Assembly (NCBI RefSeq): GCF_001514235.1
Contig: NZ_KQ948927.1
Span: forward strand, 62,763 to 126,762
Length of the DNA stretch: 64,000 nucleotides
Reading direction: 5' to 3'
Source: Streptomyces caeruleatus
Lineage (GTDB): Bacteria > Actinomycetota > Actinomycetes > Streptomycetales > Streptomycetaceae
Positions 24,857 through 35,890 of the stretch are shown here, piece by piece (the first letter of the stretch is position 1; the number at the start of each line of letters is the position of its first letter). Below the pieces are notes generated by a model. The model was not told the DNA's origin, did no database searches, and saw only the letters and a program-made list of their open reading frames with translations. A program made the position numbers and the translations under genes.

Positions 24857-26377
24857 GTGGACGACCCCCGCAAACTTCCCCTCGTCTACGTCCGCGGCTT
24901 CGCCGGCGGGACCCGAGGCATCGACAAAGCCGTGGACGACCCCTTCTACGGCTTCAACGAGGGCTCCGTGCACATCCGTGTCGGCGCGAACAACCAGCCC
25001 CACTTCCACCAGTTCGAGAGCCCGCTGCTGCGCCTCCTGCGCGAGGAGGGCTACGAACTGCTGGTGAAGGGGGACCAGGCGGCCTACCTGGACCAGCACG
25101 ACGACATCCCGGCCCACACCATCTGGATCCACCGCTTCTACGACCGCTCGGCCACCACCTGGGGAGGCAGCCCCCAGGAGTACCGGCTGGAGACCGCCGC
25201 CGCTGATCTGCTCGAGCTGATCGATCTGATCCTCGACAGGACAGGGGCGCCGGCCGTCATCCTCGTCGCCCACTCCATGGGCGGGCTGATCTGCCGGTGT
25301 CTGTTGCAGAAGGTGCTGCCGGACCGGGGGCGGGACGCCGTCGGGTGCGTGGCGAAGTTCTTCACCTACGGCACCCCGCACGGAGGCATCACCTTCGACC
25401 TCGGTGGCGGGCTGCTGGACCGGCTTCGGGACATGACCGGTGTTCAGGGCGCGGACATCTTCGGGCCCCGGCGGATGTACGAGTACCTCACCCCGCAGGC
25501 CGACTTCGACCCCGACGGCCCGCCCGAGGGGTGGGACGCCCGTCGGATGCCGGCCGGGCCGGGGGCGTTGCCCGTCGAGCGGGTCTTCTGTCTGGTCGGC
25601 ACCGACCCGGCCGACTACGACGTGGCCTTCGGGCTGTCCTCCGCCGCCGTCGGACCGCACAGCGACGGGCTCGTGCAGATCGAGCGGGCGTATGTGCCGG
25701 GCGCGCACCGGGCGTTCGTGCACCGGAGTCACAGCGGGCGCTATGGGATGGTCAACTCCGAGGAGGGGTACCAGAACCTGCGGCGGTTCCTGTTCGGGGA
25801 CACCCGGATCGAGGCCTCGCTCGTCGACTACCGGTTGCGCCGTGACGGTGACCTCGTGTGGCAGGGCGAGACACGTCTGTCGGTGCGCGGGCTGCCCGTC
25901 GTGATGCATCAGCGGCTCGCGGCCCACTGGTGTCCCATCCAGCTCGACGTGGCCCCGGACGGGCAGGCGGCACCGGCAGCCGGGCCGGCCGCCGTGTCCC
26001 TCGCGACCACCTTTCTCAACAGTGCGCTGAGACAGTCCGAAGGCGTACCCATGCGGTTCATCCTCGGTCTGCGGCTCATCTCCCTGCGCGAGCGGCACGG
26101 CATCCTCGACCTCGGCGAGCACCTGGAGCAGACCGCCGACTTCTCCGACACCCTCGTCATCGACGTGGGCACACCGGAGGCCGGCCCCGGTATCTGGGCC
26201 GCCTGGAACTCGGACATCGAGGGAGCCATCCGAGACCACGGCGTCGCCGGGGAACCGCGCGTCGACGAGGATCCCACCCCGGATCGCTGGGTCGCCCACA
26301 TTCCCCTTCCCACCACCGCCGCACCCCTCCTCGGCCCGGACGCGCGGATCCGGCTCGTCGCCACGCCCTGGACCTGA
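24857..26377 (+). CDS. Lipase-like alpha/beta hydrolase
   Basis: 506 aa from GTG 24857 with GGAGG upstream. N-terminal alpha/beta hydrolase: LVYVRGFAGG oxyanion region, nucleophile elbow VAHSMGGLICR, a GTPHGG motif as in triacylglycerol lipase/PGAP1 relatives, and likely His in VHRSHSGRYGMV. The C-terminal 170 residues form a beta-rich domain of unknown type. No signal peptide, so cytoplasmic. A natural ester or lactone substrate is likely; linkage to the BVMO operon nearby is only suggestive. A 19-bp tandem duplication covers its stop codon. Confidence 0.85.
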   Translation: MDDPRKLPLVYVRGFAGGTRGIDKAVDDPFYGFNEGSVHIRVGANNQPHFHQFESPLLRLLREEGYELLVKGDQAAYLDQHDDIPAHTIWIHRFYDRSATTWGGSPQEYRLETAAADLLELIDLILDRTGAPAVILVAHSMGGLICRCLLQKVLPDRGRDAVGCVAKFFTYGTPHGGITFDLGGGLLDRLRDMTGVQGADIFGPRRMYEYLTPQADFDPDGPPEGWDARRMPAGPGALPVERVFCLVGTDPADYDVAFGLSSAAVGPHSDGLVQIERAYVPGAHRAFVHRSHSGRYGMVNSEEGYQNLRRFLFGDTRIEASLVDYRLRRDGDLVWQGETRLSVRGLPVVMHQRLAAHWCPIQLDVAPDGQAAPAAGPAAVSLATTFLNSALRQSEGVPMRFILGLRLISLRERHGILDLGEHLEQTADFSDTLVIDVGTPEAGPGIWAAWNSDIEGAIRDHGVAGEPRVDEDPTPDRWVAHIPLPTTAAPLLGPDARIRLVATPWT

Positions 26378-26461
26378 GGCCTCGCCCTGGACCTGAGGCC
26401 TCGCCCTCGCGCCTGACTCGCCCCTGACTCGTCCCGGACGACCCGCAGGTAAAGTGAACCC

Positions 26462-27223
26462 ATGCCGAAGCCGCCGTCCTCCGACGCGGTGAACGCGGTG
26501 AACGCGGTGAACGCGGTGGGCGCGGCAGACGCCGTACCGGACGTCCTCCTCGTCGTAGGCGACGCCCGTACCTCCGATCCGCTCTCCACGATGCTGGAGC
26601 TCGTTGGATACCGGACCGTCGTGGTGGACCGGGCCACCGAGGCCACCGACCTGCTCGCCGGGCGCCGGTTCGATCTGGTCATCCTCGATGTGACGCTGCC
26701 GGACACCGAGGCGCTGCGGCACAGCCGCCGTCTCCTCGCCCCCGACCGCCCGGCCGTCCTGCTCCTCACGGGCGACGGCGAGTTCCTGGGCAGCCTTCCC
26801 GGCGGCGGCCCGGACGGTGCGGACGGCGTGGACGGGCAGGGCGGCGGGGCCTCCGGCCGGGTGGCCGAAGTGCTCGCCCACGCACGGCAGTTGGTGCGCG
26901 GCGCAGAGCCCGGCGGATGGGACGGCGCCCTGCGCTACGGCGACCTCGTGCTGGACCACTCCACCCGTCGCGCCCGGCGTGGCGAGCGCGCCATCGAGCT
27001 CACGCCCGCCGAGTACCGGTTGCTGCGCTGCCTGCTCGTCAACGCCGAGCGCGTGCTGTCCAAGGAGCAGATCGGGCGGCACGTCTGGGACGACCCGCCG
27101 ACCGACGGCGCGATCGAGCGGCTCGTCTCGCGACTGCGGCTCAAGGTGAACGGGGAGCAGACCGCGCTGATCCACACCCGGCGGGGGTTCGGCTACTGGC
27201 TGGGGCAGGCAGGAAGGCCGTAA
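26462..27223 (+). CDS. OmpR/PhoB-type response regulator with degenerate receiver
   Basis: 253 aa, ATG. A VNA-repeat leader (9-bp tandem repeat) precedes a receiver with the phospho-Asp context FDLVILDVTLPD. The first acidic-pocket residue is Gly (VVGDA), and the loop that should carry the conserved Lys is a Gly/Asp-rich stretch without Lys. The C-terminal winged helix is intact (ELTPAEYRLLRCLL, VWDD, RLVSRLRLKV, HTRRGFGYWL). It is likely phosphorylation-independent or ligand-controlled. No kinase gene is adjacent. It sits upstream of the BVMO operon, whose leader has matching 11-bp direct repeats. Confidence 0.88.
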   Translation: MPKPPSSDAVNAVNAVNAVGAADAVPDVLLVVGDARTSDPLSTMLELVGYRTVVVDRATEATDLLAGRRFDLVILDVTLPDTEALRHSRRLLAPDRPAVLLLTGDGEFLGSLPGGGPDGADGVDGQGGGASGRVAEVLAHARQLVRGAEPGGWDGALRYGDLVLDHSTRRARRGERAIELTPAEYRLLRCLLVNAERVLSKEQIGRHVWDDPPTDGAIERLVSRLRLKVNGEQTALIHTRRGFGYWLGQAGRP

Positions 27224-27265
27224 GCACCCGCGCGGCGTCTTGTGGCCTGGAGCACATTGATCAAG

Positions 27266-27298
27266 TGTCCGGGATATGTCCGGGAGCTGTCAGCCCGC
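27266..27298. promoter_or_regulatory. Three 11-bp direct repeats, probable OmpR-type regulator site
   Basis: TGTCCGGGATA, TGTCCGGGAGC and TGTCAGCCCGC follow each other with an exact 11-bp period, 73-105 bp before the BVMO start and just after the response regulator gene. One-turn direct repeats are the typical target of OmpR/PhoB winged helices. Confidence 0.5.
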
Positions 27299-27370
27299 TT
27301 CGCTTGACTGGCGCTCACTTCCCCTGACCCGGCCCTCCCGTGGCCGGCCCCACGACCAGGAGAGCACCCC

Positions 27371-29169
<1,799 letters not shown>

Positions 29170-29173
<4 letters not shown>

Positions 29174-30828
29174 GCGTCGCCCGCGAGCCCGGCGGTGAGC
29201 CGAGCAGGTACGGCGCGGCGGGCGAGCGCGACGCTGCCACCAGCGCCCGTTGGACGGTCGAGCGGCTCAACCCGCCCAACCGGCTGTGGGGTTCCAACGG
29301 CGTCGCGTTCGGGCCCGACGGGCGGCTGTACGTCGCCCAGTTCCTCGCCGGGCAGATCAGCGCCGTCGACCCGGCCACCGGCGATGTCGAGGTGGTCGTA
29401 CCGATGGACAGTCCCGTGCAGTCGCCGGACGACCTCGCCTTCGGCGCGGACGGCTCGATGTTCATCGCCGACCTGGTGCCGGGGCGGGTGTGGCGGCGCA
29501 GCCCGGACGGGGAGTACACGCTCGTCTCCGGGGACGTGGCCAACCCCAACGGCATCACCTGCCTCGGCGACCGGCTGTTCGTGAACGAGATGAAGCCGGA
29601 CGGGCGGCTGATGGAGCTCTTCCCCGACGGCGCCCGCGAGCCGGTGGTCCTCACCAGCGGGCTCGCCCTCGGCAACGCCATGCAGGTCGGCCCGGACGGG
29701 CACCTCTACTACCCGCACATGATGAGCGGCCCGAATCCTCTCCTCACCGGCCAGGTCTGGCGGATCCCGCCGGACGGGGGCGCGCCCGAGGTCGTCGCGG
29801 ACGACGTGCACCAGCCGGTCGCCGTGCGGTTCGACCGGGGCGGGGTGCTGCATGTGCTGTCCCGGGGCCCCGAGGGCATCGTCACCCGGGTCGACCTGCA
29901 CGGCAGCGGCTCGCGGACCCTGGTCACCAGCGGCGTCGTCGGGCTGGACAACGCGGCCTTCGACGCCGAGAACCGCATGTTCGTCTCCAGCTACGCCAGC
30001 GGCGGCGTCACCGAGATGCACCCCGACGGGCGCACCCGCGAGATCGTGCCGCGCGGACTCGACGGACCGTACGGCGTGACGATCGACCTCGGCGGCACGG
30101 TGTACGCCGCCGACCACTACCGGGTGGCCGGGCCGTCGCCGACCGGCGTCACCACCCACTCCCTGCTGCACTTCGCGCACGGCATCGTCGCCGACGGCGA
30201 ACTGCTGCACCTCACCTCGCAGTTCGGGCAGGTTCAGACGTACGACCCCGGGAGCGGGGCCGTGCGGGAGCGGGCCGGCGGGCTGCGGCGGCCGCTCGGC
30301 ATCGGCGTCGCGCCCGACGGCTCGCTCGTCGTCGCCGAGTCGGACGCGGGGCGGGTCGTGGCCGTCGACGAGCAGGACACCCTCACCGTCCTCGCCGACG
30401 GACTCGAACAGCCCGTCGACGTGGCCTTCGATGCCGGGGGACGCTGCTACGTCAGCGACGAGCGGCTCGGCGCGGTGCTGCGGATCGAGGCGGAGGGGCC
30501 GCCGGCGGTGGTGGCGGACGGGCTGGCGGCGCCTCAGGGGCTGGCGGTGCTGGGTGAGGAGCTGTTCGTCGTGGAGACGGGGGCGCGCAGGCTGCGGGCG
30601 GTGTCGCTCGCGGAGGGGGCGGTGGGGGAGGGCCGTGTCGACGCGGAGGACCTGCCGGTCGGGGCGCCGCCGGGGGTGGTTCCGCGTGCGGAACCTGCTC
30701 TCTTTGCCAACGGGATGCCGGGCATGGCTCGTCGGTTTGCGGGGTTGGCGGCAGGGTCGGATGGGGTGCTTTTGCTGTCGGGGAACGGAGAGGGGGCGGT
30801 GTTGCGGTTGACGCCGAACGCCCGCTGA
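29170..30828 (+). CDS. SMP-30/gluconolactonase-like double beta-propeller protein
   Basis: 552 aa. ATG at 29170 overlaps the BVMO stop (ATGA). Repeated blade motifs (GVAFGPDGRLYVAQF, DLAFGADGSMFIAD, GVTIDLGGTVYAADHY, GIGVAPDGSLVVAESD, DVAFDAGGRCYVSDE) over two halves suggest 10-12 blades, about twice the size of a single SMP-30 domain. The family hydrolyses lactones with a Ca/Zn ion. Coupling to the BVMO makes a lactone hydrolase role attractive, though NHL-like binding proteins look similar. No signal peptide. Confidence 0.85.
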
Positions 30829-30856
30829 CAGTGCCGGGATAGGTCGTAGAGCGACT

Positions 30857-30928
30857 GCGGGTGCGTCGTGGCTGGTCGCGCCCACGCGGCGGAGCCGCAC
30901 ATGTCACAGCCCCGCGCCCCTTAGGGGG
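30857..30928. repeat. Interspersed GC-rich Streptomyces repeat (copy B)
   Basis: Contains the GCGGCGGAGCCGC palindrome and the GCCCCGCGCCCCTTAGGGGG end. It is the reverse complement of the copy at 58613-58688. Lies between convergent genes, the usual setting. Confidence 0.75.
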
Positions 30929-30982
30929 TTGCTGGACCGTGCCCCGGTTCGCTCAGGCTGCTCAGGTGGGCCGAAGGGGCGC

Positions 30983-31549
30983 CTACTCCCCGAACAGCGC
31001 CTCCTGTTCGTCGAACAGGCCCGCCTGCTCCTCCTTCTCCGCCCGGTCCAGCCTCCTGTTCCGCGCCCCCACCACCAGCGCCGTCACCGCCGCCGTCGCC
31101 CCCAGTGCCGTCGGCACCATCCAGCCCCGGTCGAAGACATGGCCGAGGGCGTGGTCGAGGGAGAGGCGGCCGGGGCCGGCGATGGCGAGGCCGGTCGCGG
31201 CGAGGGCGAGGGTGGCGGCGTACTCGTAGCCGCCCTCCTGGTTGAAGAAGCCGTTCGGGGCGTGCACGGTGGCCGCGCCCGCCATGCCGCCGGCGGCCGC
31301 CGCGCCCGCCGCCGGTGTCGCCAGGCCCAGCGCCAGCAGGGTGCCGCCGCCTGCCTCCGCGAGGCCCGCCGCCGTCGCGCTGGCCTTGCCCGGCTTGTAG
31401 CCGACGGACTCCATGAACTGGCCGGTCCCCTCGATACCGTGTCCGCCGAACCAGCCGAACAACTTCTGCGTGCCGTGCGCGGCCAGCACGCCGCCGGCTC
31501 CCAGCCGGAGCAGCAGCAGGCCCAGATCACGTCGGTCGTAAGCACTCAC
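30983..31549 (-). CDS. DoxX-family membrane protein
   Basis: 188 aa from GTG 31549 (GGGAG upstream). Four membrane helices with the DoxX start LGLLLLRLGAGGVLAAHGTQKLFGWFGG and later NGFFNQEGGYEYAATLALAA. Family members contribute to quinone/redox or thiosulfate:quinone chemistry. The charged tail (RAEKEEQAGLFDEQEALFGE) is cytoplasmic. Stands alone, divergent from the NTF2-like gene. Confidence 0.9.
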   Translation of the reverse strand: MSAYDRRDLGLLLLRLGAGGVLAAHGTQKLFGWFGGHGIEGTGQFMESVGYKPGKASATAAGLAEAGGGTLLALGLATPAAGAAAAGGMAGAATVHAPNGFFNQEGGYEYAATLALAATGLAIAGPGRLSLDHALGHVFDRGWMVPTALGATAAVTALVVGARNRRLDRAEKEEQAGLFDEQEALFGE

Positions 31550-31696
31550 GGTGACTCCCGGAACAGACAGCACGGGCGGATGGCACGGGCAGGACGACCT
31601 CCCGCGTATCCACCGTCGCACCGCCCACACCCACCCGGCCCGCTCTCGCCGCCGTTCGGGTGGCGGGCCGACGGAGGCGATGTGAGGCTGACCGGT

Positions 31697-32023
31697 ATGA
31701 CGATTCAGACGTCCAAACTCAGCGATCCCGCCGTCCGTGCCTTCGTCACCGCCGTCAACGCTCATGACCGCGAGGGTTTCCTGAGCATCCTCGCGCCCGG
31801 CGCGACCATGGCGGACGACGGCACCGACCGCGACCTCGCCGACTGGATCGAGCGGGAGATCTTCTCCTCCAACGGCCACATGGAAGTCGACAACGAGTCC
31901 AACCGCGGCCGCGACCTCCTCACCCACTACCGCAACGACACCTGGGGCGAGATGCGCACCCGCTGGCACTTCGAGGTCGGGGACGACGGCACGATCTCCC
32001 GCTTCGAGACGGGGCAGGCCTAG
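31697..32023 (+). CDS. NTF2-like/SnoaL-type small protein
   Basis: 108 aa, ATG 31697. Typical cone-fold pattern (DPAVRAFVTAVNAHDREGFLSILAPGATMADDGTDRD...WHFEVGDDGTISRFETGQ). A small ligand-binding or isomerase-like protein of unknown substrate. A GTG 15 nt upstream is in frame but is poorly placed relative to the GAGG. Confidence 0.85.
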   Translation: MTIQTSKLSDPAVRAFVTAVNAHDREGFLSILAPGATMADDGTDRDLADWIEREIFSSNGHMEVDNESNRGRDLLTHYRNDTWGEMRTRWHFEVGDDGTISRFETGQA

Positions 32024-32052
32024 GGCCCGTCTCAAAAAAGCCTCACAAGCGC

Positions 32053-32083
32053 TTGCCCTCGTGTGCACTCCAACTCCTAACGT
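32053..32083 (+). promoter_or_regulatory. Promoter with 19-bp spacer upstream of aldo/keto reductase
   Basis: TTGCCC (32053-32058) and TAACGT (32078-32083) are 19 bp apart, with an imperfect dyad around GTGTGCACTCC in the spacer. Over-long 19-bp spacers are the hallmark of MerR-activated promoters. No MerR gene is adjacent, so the regulator is inferred. Confidence 0.45.
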
Positions 32084-32091
32084 CCTTCCTC

Positions 32092-33087
32092 ATGGAGACC
32101 ATGGAGACCAAGAGGACGTTGGGGCGCACGGGCATCGAGGTCAGTGCCCTCGGCTTCGGATGCTGGGCCATCGGCGGGGAGTGGCAGTCCGCCGACGGGC
32201 AGCCGCTCGGCTGGGGCAAGGTGGACGACGAGGAGTCGGTGCGGGCGGTCCGGCGCGCTCTCGATCTGGGCGTCACCTTCTTCGACACCGCGGACACCTA
32301 CGGCGCAGGCCACAGCGAACGCGTCCTCGGCCGGGCCCTCGGCAAGCGCCGTGCCGAGGTCGTCGTCGCCACCAAGTGGGGCAATGTCTTCGACGAGGAG
32401 ACCCGCACCCTCACCGGCGCCGACGACACCGTGGCGTACGCCCGCCGCGCGCTGACCGCCTCGTTGCAGCGCCTGGACACCGACTACGTCGACCTCTACC
32501 AGCTGCACCTCTCCGACGCCGACCCGGAGCGCGCCGCCGAGCTGCGTGACCTGTGCGAGGAGTTCGTGCGGGAGGGGCTGATCCGCGCCTACGCGTGGAG
32601 CACCGACGACCCGGCCCGCGCCGCCGTGTTCGCGCGCGGGGAGCACTGCGCGGCCGTACAGCACATGGCGAACGTGCTCCAGGACGCGCCGGAGATGTTC
32701 GCGCTGTGCGAGGAACTGGAGTTGGCCAGCATCAACCGCAGCCCGCTGGCGATGGGCCTGCTGACCGGCAAGCGGCGCACCGGGCAGGCCCTGGAGGCCG
32801 GGGACATCCGCAGCCGGCCGCCGGAGTGGCTGCAGGGCTTCGAGGACGGATCCGGCGCCGACCCCGACTGGCTGGCCCGTGTCGATGCGCTGAAGGACAT
32901 CCTCACCAGCGGCGGCCGTACGCTCGGCCAGGGCGCCCTGGCCTGGCTTTGGGCCCGCAGCCCGCGCACGGTGCCGATCCCGGGGTTCCGTTCCGTCGAG
33001 CAGGCCGAGCAGAACGCCGGCGCGCTGGCGAAGGGGCCGCTGACGGCCGGGCAGGTGGCGGAGGTCGACTCGATCCTCGGTCGCTGA
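32092..33087 (+). CDS. Aldo/keto reductase
   Basis: 331 aa from ATG 32092 (ATG 32101 is a close alternative, since METMET repeats). TIM-barrel AKR with GCWAIGG, catalytic Asp-Tyr (FFDTADTYGAGHSERVLG), Lys (VVVATKWG) and His (DLYQLHLSD), plus NADPH-binding IPGFRSVEQAEQN at the C-terminus. Reduces aldehydes or ketones with NADPH. Probably a detoxification gene under a MerR-type promoter. Confidence 0.93.
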   Translation: METMETKRTLGRTGIEVSALGFGCWAIGGEWQSADGQPLGWGKVDDEESVRAVRRALDLGVTFFDTADTYGAGHSERVLGRALGKRRAEVVVATKWGNVFDEETRTLTGADDTVAYARRALTASLQRLDTDYVDLYQLHLSDADPERAAELRDLCEEFVREGLIRAYAWSTDDPARAAVFARGEHCAAVQHMANVLQDAPEMFALCEELELASINRSPLAMGLLTGKRRTGQALEAGDIRSRPPEWLQGFEDGSGADPDWLARVDALKDILTSGGRTLGQGALAWLWARSPRTVPIPGFRSVEQAEQNAGALAKGPLTAGQVAEVDSILGR

Positions 33088-33110
33088 GCGCCGCCGCAGG
33101 ACGTACGCAT

Positions 33111-33193
33111 ACGGCAGCCGTTCCACGAACCGGTGCGTACCTCGCGGTCCCACGCGAGGTCCACCCCCACCCGGTTCATGGAACGGCTGCCGT
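33111..33193. repeat. Nested inverted repeat (Y-shaped hairpin), possible bidirectional terminator
   Basis: 23-bp arms (33111-33133 and 33171-33193) match at 22 positions. The 37-nt interior holds its own perfect 8-bp hairpin (33139-33146 with 33153-33160). It lies between the convergent aldo/keto reductase and SDR genes. It could end transcription both ways or be a small palindromic mobile relic. Confidence 0.7.
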
Positions 33194-33335
33194 TCCCCCC
33201 TCGGTTCGGCCTACCGAAGCCCCCTACTCCACATGTGAAGCTCTGGTGTAGGTGAAGTTGAGCATAAGTCGCCTACCGGCATCTACGCAGCGGAATTTCT
33301 GATTCCGTTTGTGCAAGTTGTGGAGACCGGGGGGT

Positions 33336-34112
33336 TCAGCCGCGTCCCACGTACGGCATCGCCGTCGCCAGCACCGTCGCGAACTGCACGTTCGCCTCCA
33401 GCGGCAGCTCCGCCATGTGCCGCACGGTCCGTGCCACGTCGGCCACGTCCATCACGGGCTCGGGCACCACCGAACCGTCCGCCTGGAGGGCGCCCGTCTG
33501 CATCCGCGCGGTCATGTCGGTCGCCGCGTTGCCGATGTCGATCTGGCCGACGGCGATGTTGTGGCGGCGGCCGTCCAGGGACAGTGACTTGGTCAGGCCG
33601 GTCAGTGCGTGCTTGGTCGCCGTGTAGGCGACGGAGTGCGGGCGGGGTGTGTGCGCGGAGATCGAGCCGTTGTTGATGATCCGGCCGCCCCGCGGGTCCT
33701 GCTCCTTCATCTGCCGGTACGCCGCCTGCGCGCACAGGAACGCCCCGTTGAGGTTGGTGTCCACCACATGCCGCCAGGCCTCGTACGCCAGCTCCTCCAC
33801 CGGCACCCCGCCCGGCCCGAACGTCCCCGCGTTGTTGAACAGCAGGTCGACCCGACCGAACCGCTCCACGGTGGCGGCGAACAGCGCGGCCACGTCCTCC
33901 TGCCGTGAGACGTCCGTCCGTACGGCGAGCGCGGTCCCGTCCGGCACCAGTGCCGCCGTCTCCTCCAGCGTCTCGACGCGCCGCCCGGCCAGCGCCACCG
34001 ACCAGCCCGCCCGCAGCAGCTCCGCCGCGACCGCGCGTCCGATGCCGGAGCCCGCGCCGGTCACCACGGCGATCCTCGCGTCCGTCCCCGTCTCCGTCTG
34101 CCTGTCATTCAT
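33336..34112 (-). CDS. SDR family oxidoreductase
   Basis: 258 aa, ATG 34112. Classical SDR with [24 protein letters not shown], catalytic Ser in [12 protein letters not shown] and [15 protein letters not shown]. Uses NAD(P) on an unknown alcohol or ketone. Stands alone between palindromic DNA and phoD. Confidence 0.93.
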   Translation of the reverse strand: MNDRQTETGTDARIAVVTGAGSGIGRAVAAELLRAGWSVALAGRRVETLEETAALVPDGTALAVRTDVSRQEDVAALFAATVERFGRVDLLFNNAGTFGPGGVPVEELAYEAWRHVVDTNLNGAFLCAQAAYRQMKEQDPRGGRIINNGSISAHTPRPHSVAYTATKHALTGLTKSLSLDGRRHNIAVGQIDIGNAATDMTARMQTGALQADGSVVPEPVMDVADVARTVRHMAELPLEANVQFATVLATAMPYVGRG

Positions 34113-34246
34113 GGTCCGGCAGCGTACGGGAGGGTCCGCCATTCGGAACTCATCCATCCGCCATCCGGGTGTTGTGTACGCGCCAAGCGAGTGTCGTCCC
34201 CGGCCACTCCAATGCCTCGTGCATCCATCAGTCAGGGGAGGACCGG

Positions 34247-35890
34247 ATGACACTCGCAGCACACCCTCGACCCCAGCACGCACCCGAACTGCGTGCGGCC
34301 GCCCGCCACATCGGCCGGCGCCGCTTCCTGACCGTGACCGGCGCGGCCGCCGCGCTCGCCTTCGCCGTGAACCTGCCGGCGGCCGGCGCGGCGAGCGCCG
34401 CCGAGCTCGACGCCCGCAGGATCGACACCGACCCCTTCACCCTCGGCATCGCCTCCGGCGACCCGCTGCCCGACTCGGTCCTGCTGTGGACCCGGCTCGC
34501 GCCCGCCCCCTACCAGCCCGACGGCGGACTGCCCGCCCAGCGGGTCACGGTGCACTGGGAGTTGGCGCACGACGAGAACTTCACCAGGATCGCCAGACGC
34601 GGTGCCGCCATCGCCTACCCGGAGTTCCACCACACGGTCCACGTCGAGGTCGGCGCGCTCGACCCGGACCGCGTCTACCACTACCGCTTCCGCGCGGGCA
34701 CCTGGATCAGCGAGACGGGCCGCACCCGCACCGCGCCCTCGCCGGCCGGCGCGGCGAGCTCACTGACCCTCGCGGCCGTCTCCTGCCAGGCGTACACCGA
34801 CGGCTACTACACGGCGTACCGCCATCTCGCGCAGGACGACGTGGACGTCGTCCTCCACCTCGGCGACTACCTGTACGAGTACGCCGTCAACTCCGTCGGC
34901 GGCTACCGCAACTACACCGACCGCACGCTCCCCGCCCTCTACAACCGGGAGACGGTGACCCTGGAGGACTACCGGCTGCGCTACGCCCTCTTCAAGTCCG
35001 ACCCCGACCTCAGGGCCGCGCACGCCGCGCACCCCTTCGTCGTCACCTGGGACGACCACGAGACCGAGAACAACTACGCCGGCGACACCCCGGAGAACAG
35101 CGTCCCGCCGGAGGAGTTCCTGCTGCGCCGGGCCTCCGCCTACCGGGCCTACTGGGAGAACCAGCCGCTGCGCCGCCCGCAGCAGCCCGTCGGCCCCGAC
35201 ATGCAGCTCTACCGCCGTCTGACGTGGGGCCGGCTCGCCCAGTTCGACGTGCTGGACACCCGGCAGTACCGCTCCAACCAGGCGTACGGCGACGGCTCCC
35301 AGATCCCCGGACCGGACGTCGACGACCCGGCGCGCACGATGACCGGCGCGACCCAGGAGCGGTGGCTGCTCGACGGCTGGCGCGACTCGGCGGCGCTGTG
35401 GAACGTCGTCCCGCAGCAGGTCACCTTCTCCCAGCGGAAGTTCGACCTGGCCACGCCGTCCCGGCTGTCCATGGACGCCTGGGACGGCTACCGCGCCTCC
35501 CGGCGCCGCGTGCTGGACGGCGCCCGGGCCGCCGGCATCGAGAACCTGATGGTCCTCACCGGCGACGTCCACGTCGGGTACGGCTTCGACATCAAGGACG
35601 ACTTCGACGACCCCGACTCCGCCACGCTCGGCACGGAGATCGTGGCCACCTCGATCGCCAGCGGCCGCGACGGCACCGACAAGCCCGCCAACTGGGACAC
35701 GTACATGCGGGCCAACCCGCACATGCGGTTCTACAACGGCCGGCGCGGCTATGTGACCGTCGCGCTCGGACAGCAGTCGGCGCGGACCGACTTCAAGACG
35801 GTGCCGTACGTGACCACGCCCGGGGCGCCGGTCACGACGGCCGCGTCCTTCGTCACGGAGGTGGGGGAGCCGGGGCTCACGCCGGCGTGA
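34247..35890 (+). CDS. phoD: Alkaline phosphatase D (PhoD), Tat-exported
   Basis: 547 aa, ATG with GGGGAGG. Tat signal peptide (RRRFLTVTG then hydrophobic stretch, AxA near 50). PhoD N-terminal domain, then metal-binding core: [38 protein letters not shown] and [10 protein letters not shown]. The extracellular phosphodiester/monoester hydrolase needs Fe and Ca in characterised members. Phosphate-starvation control is expected, but no convincing PHO box was found upstream. Confidence 0.95.
   Translation: MTLAAHPRPQHAPELRAAARHIGRRRFLTVTGAAAALAFAVNLPAAGAASAAELDARRIDTDPFTLGIASGDPLPDSVLLWTRLAPAPYQPDGGLPAQRVTVHWELAHDENFTRIARRGAAIAYPEFHHTVHVEVGALDPDRVYHYRFRAGTWISETGRTRTAPSPAGAASSLTLAAVSCQAYTDGYYTAYRHLAQDDVDVVLHLGDYLYEYAVNSVGGYRNYTDRTLPALYNRETVTLEDYRLRYALFKSDPDLRAAHAAHPFVVTWDDHETENNYAGDTPENSVPPEEFLLRRASAYRAYWENQPLRRPQQPVGPDMQLYRRLTWGRLAQFDVLDTRQYRSNQAYGDGSQIPGPDVDDPARTMTGATQERWLLDGWRDSAALWNVVPQQVTFSQRKFDLATPSRLSMDAWDGYRASRRRVLDGARAAGIENLMVLTGDVHVGYGFDIKDDFDDPDSATLGTEIVATSIASGRDGTDKPANWDTYMRANPHMRFYNGRRGYVTVALGQQSARTDFKTVPYVTTPGAPVTTAASFVTEVGEPGLTPA

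Noticed and set aside
24806..27175. 789-codon minus-strand open frame
   Set aside because: Antisense to the lipase-like hydrolase and response regulator, both with clear motifs.
27224..27265. Canonical -35/-10 promoter for the BVMO operon
   Set aside because: TTGATC and TATGTC are present but only 12 bp apart; not a credible sigma70 promoter.
34113..34246. PHO box upstream of phoD
   Set aside because: Some CATCC-type repeats are present, but no convincing pair of GTTCACC-like 11-bp units.
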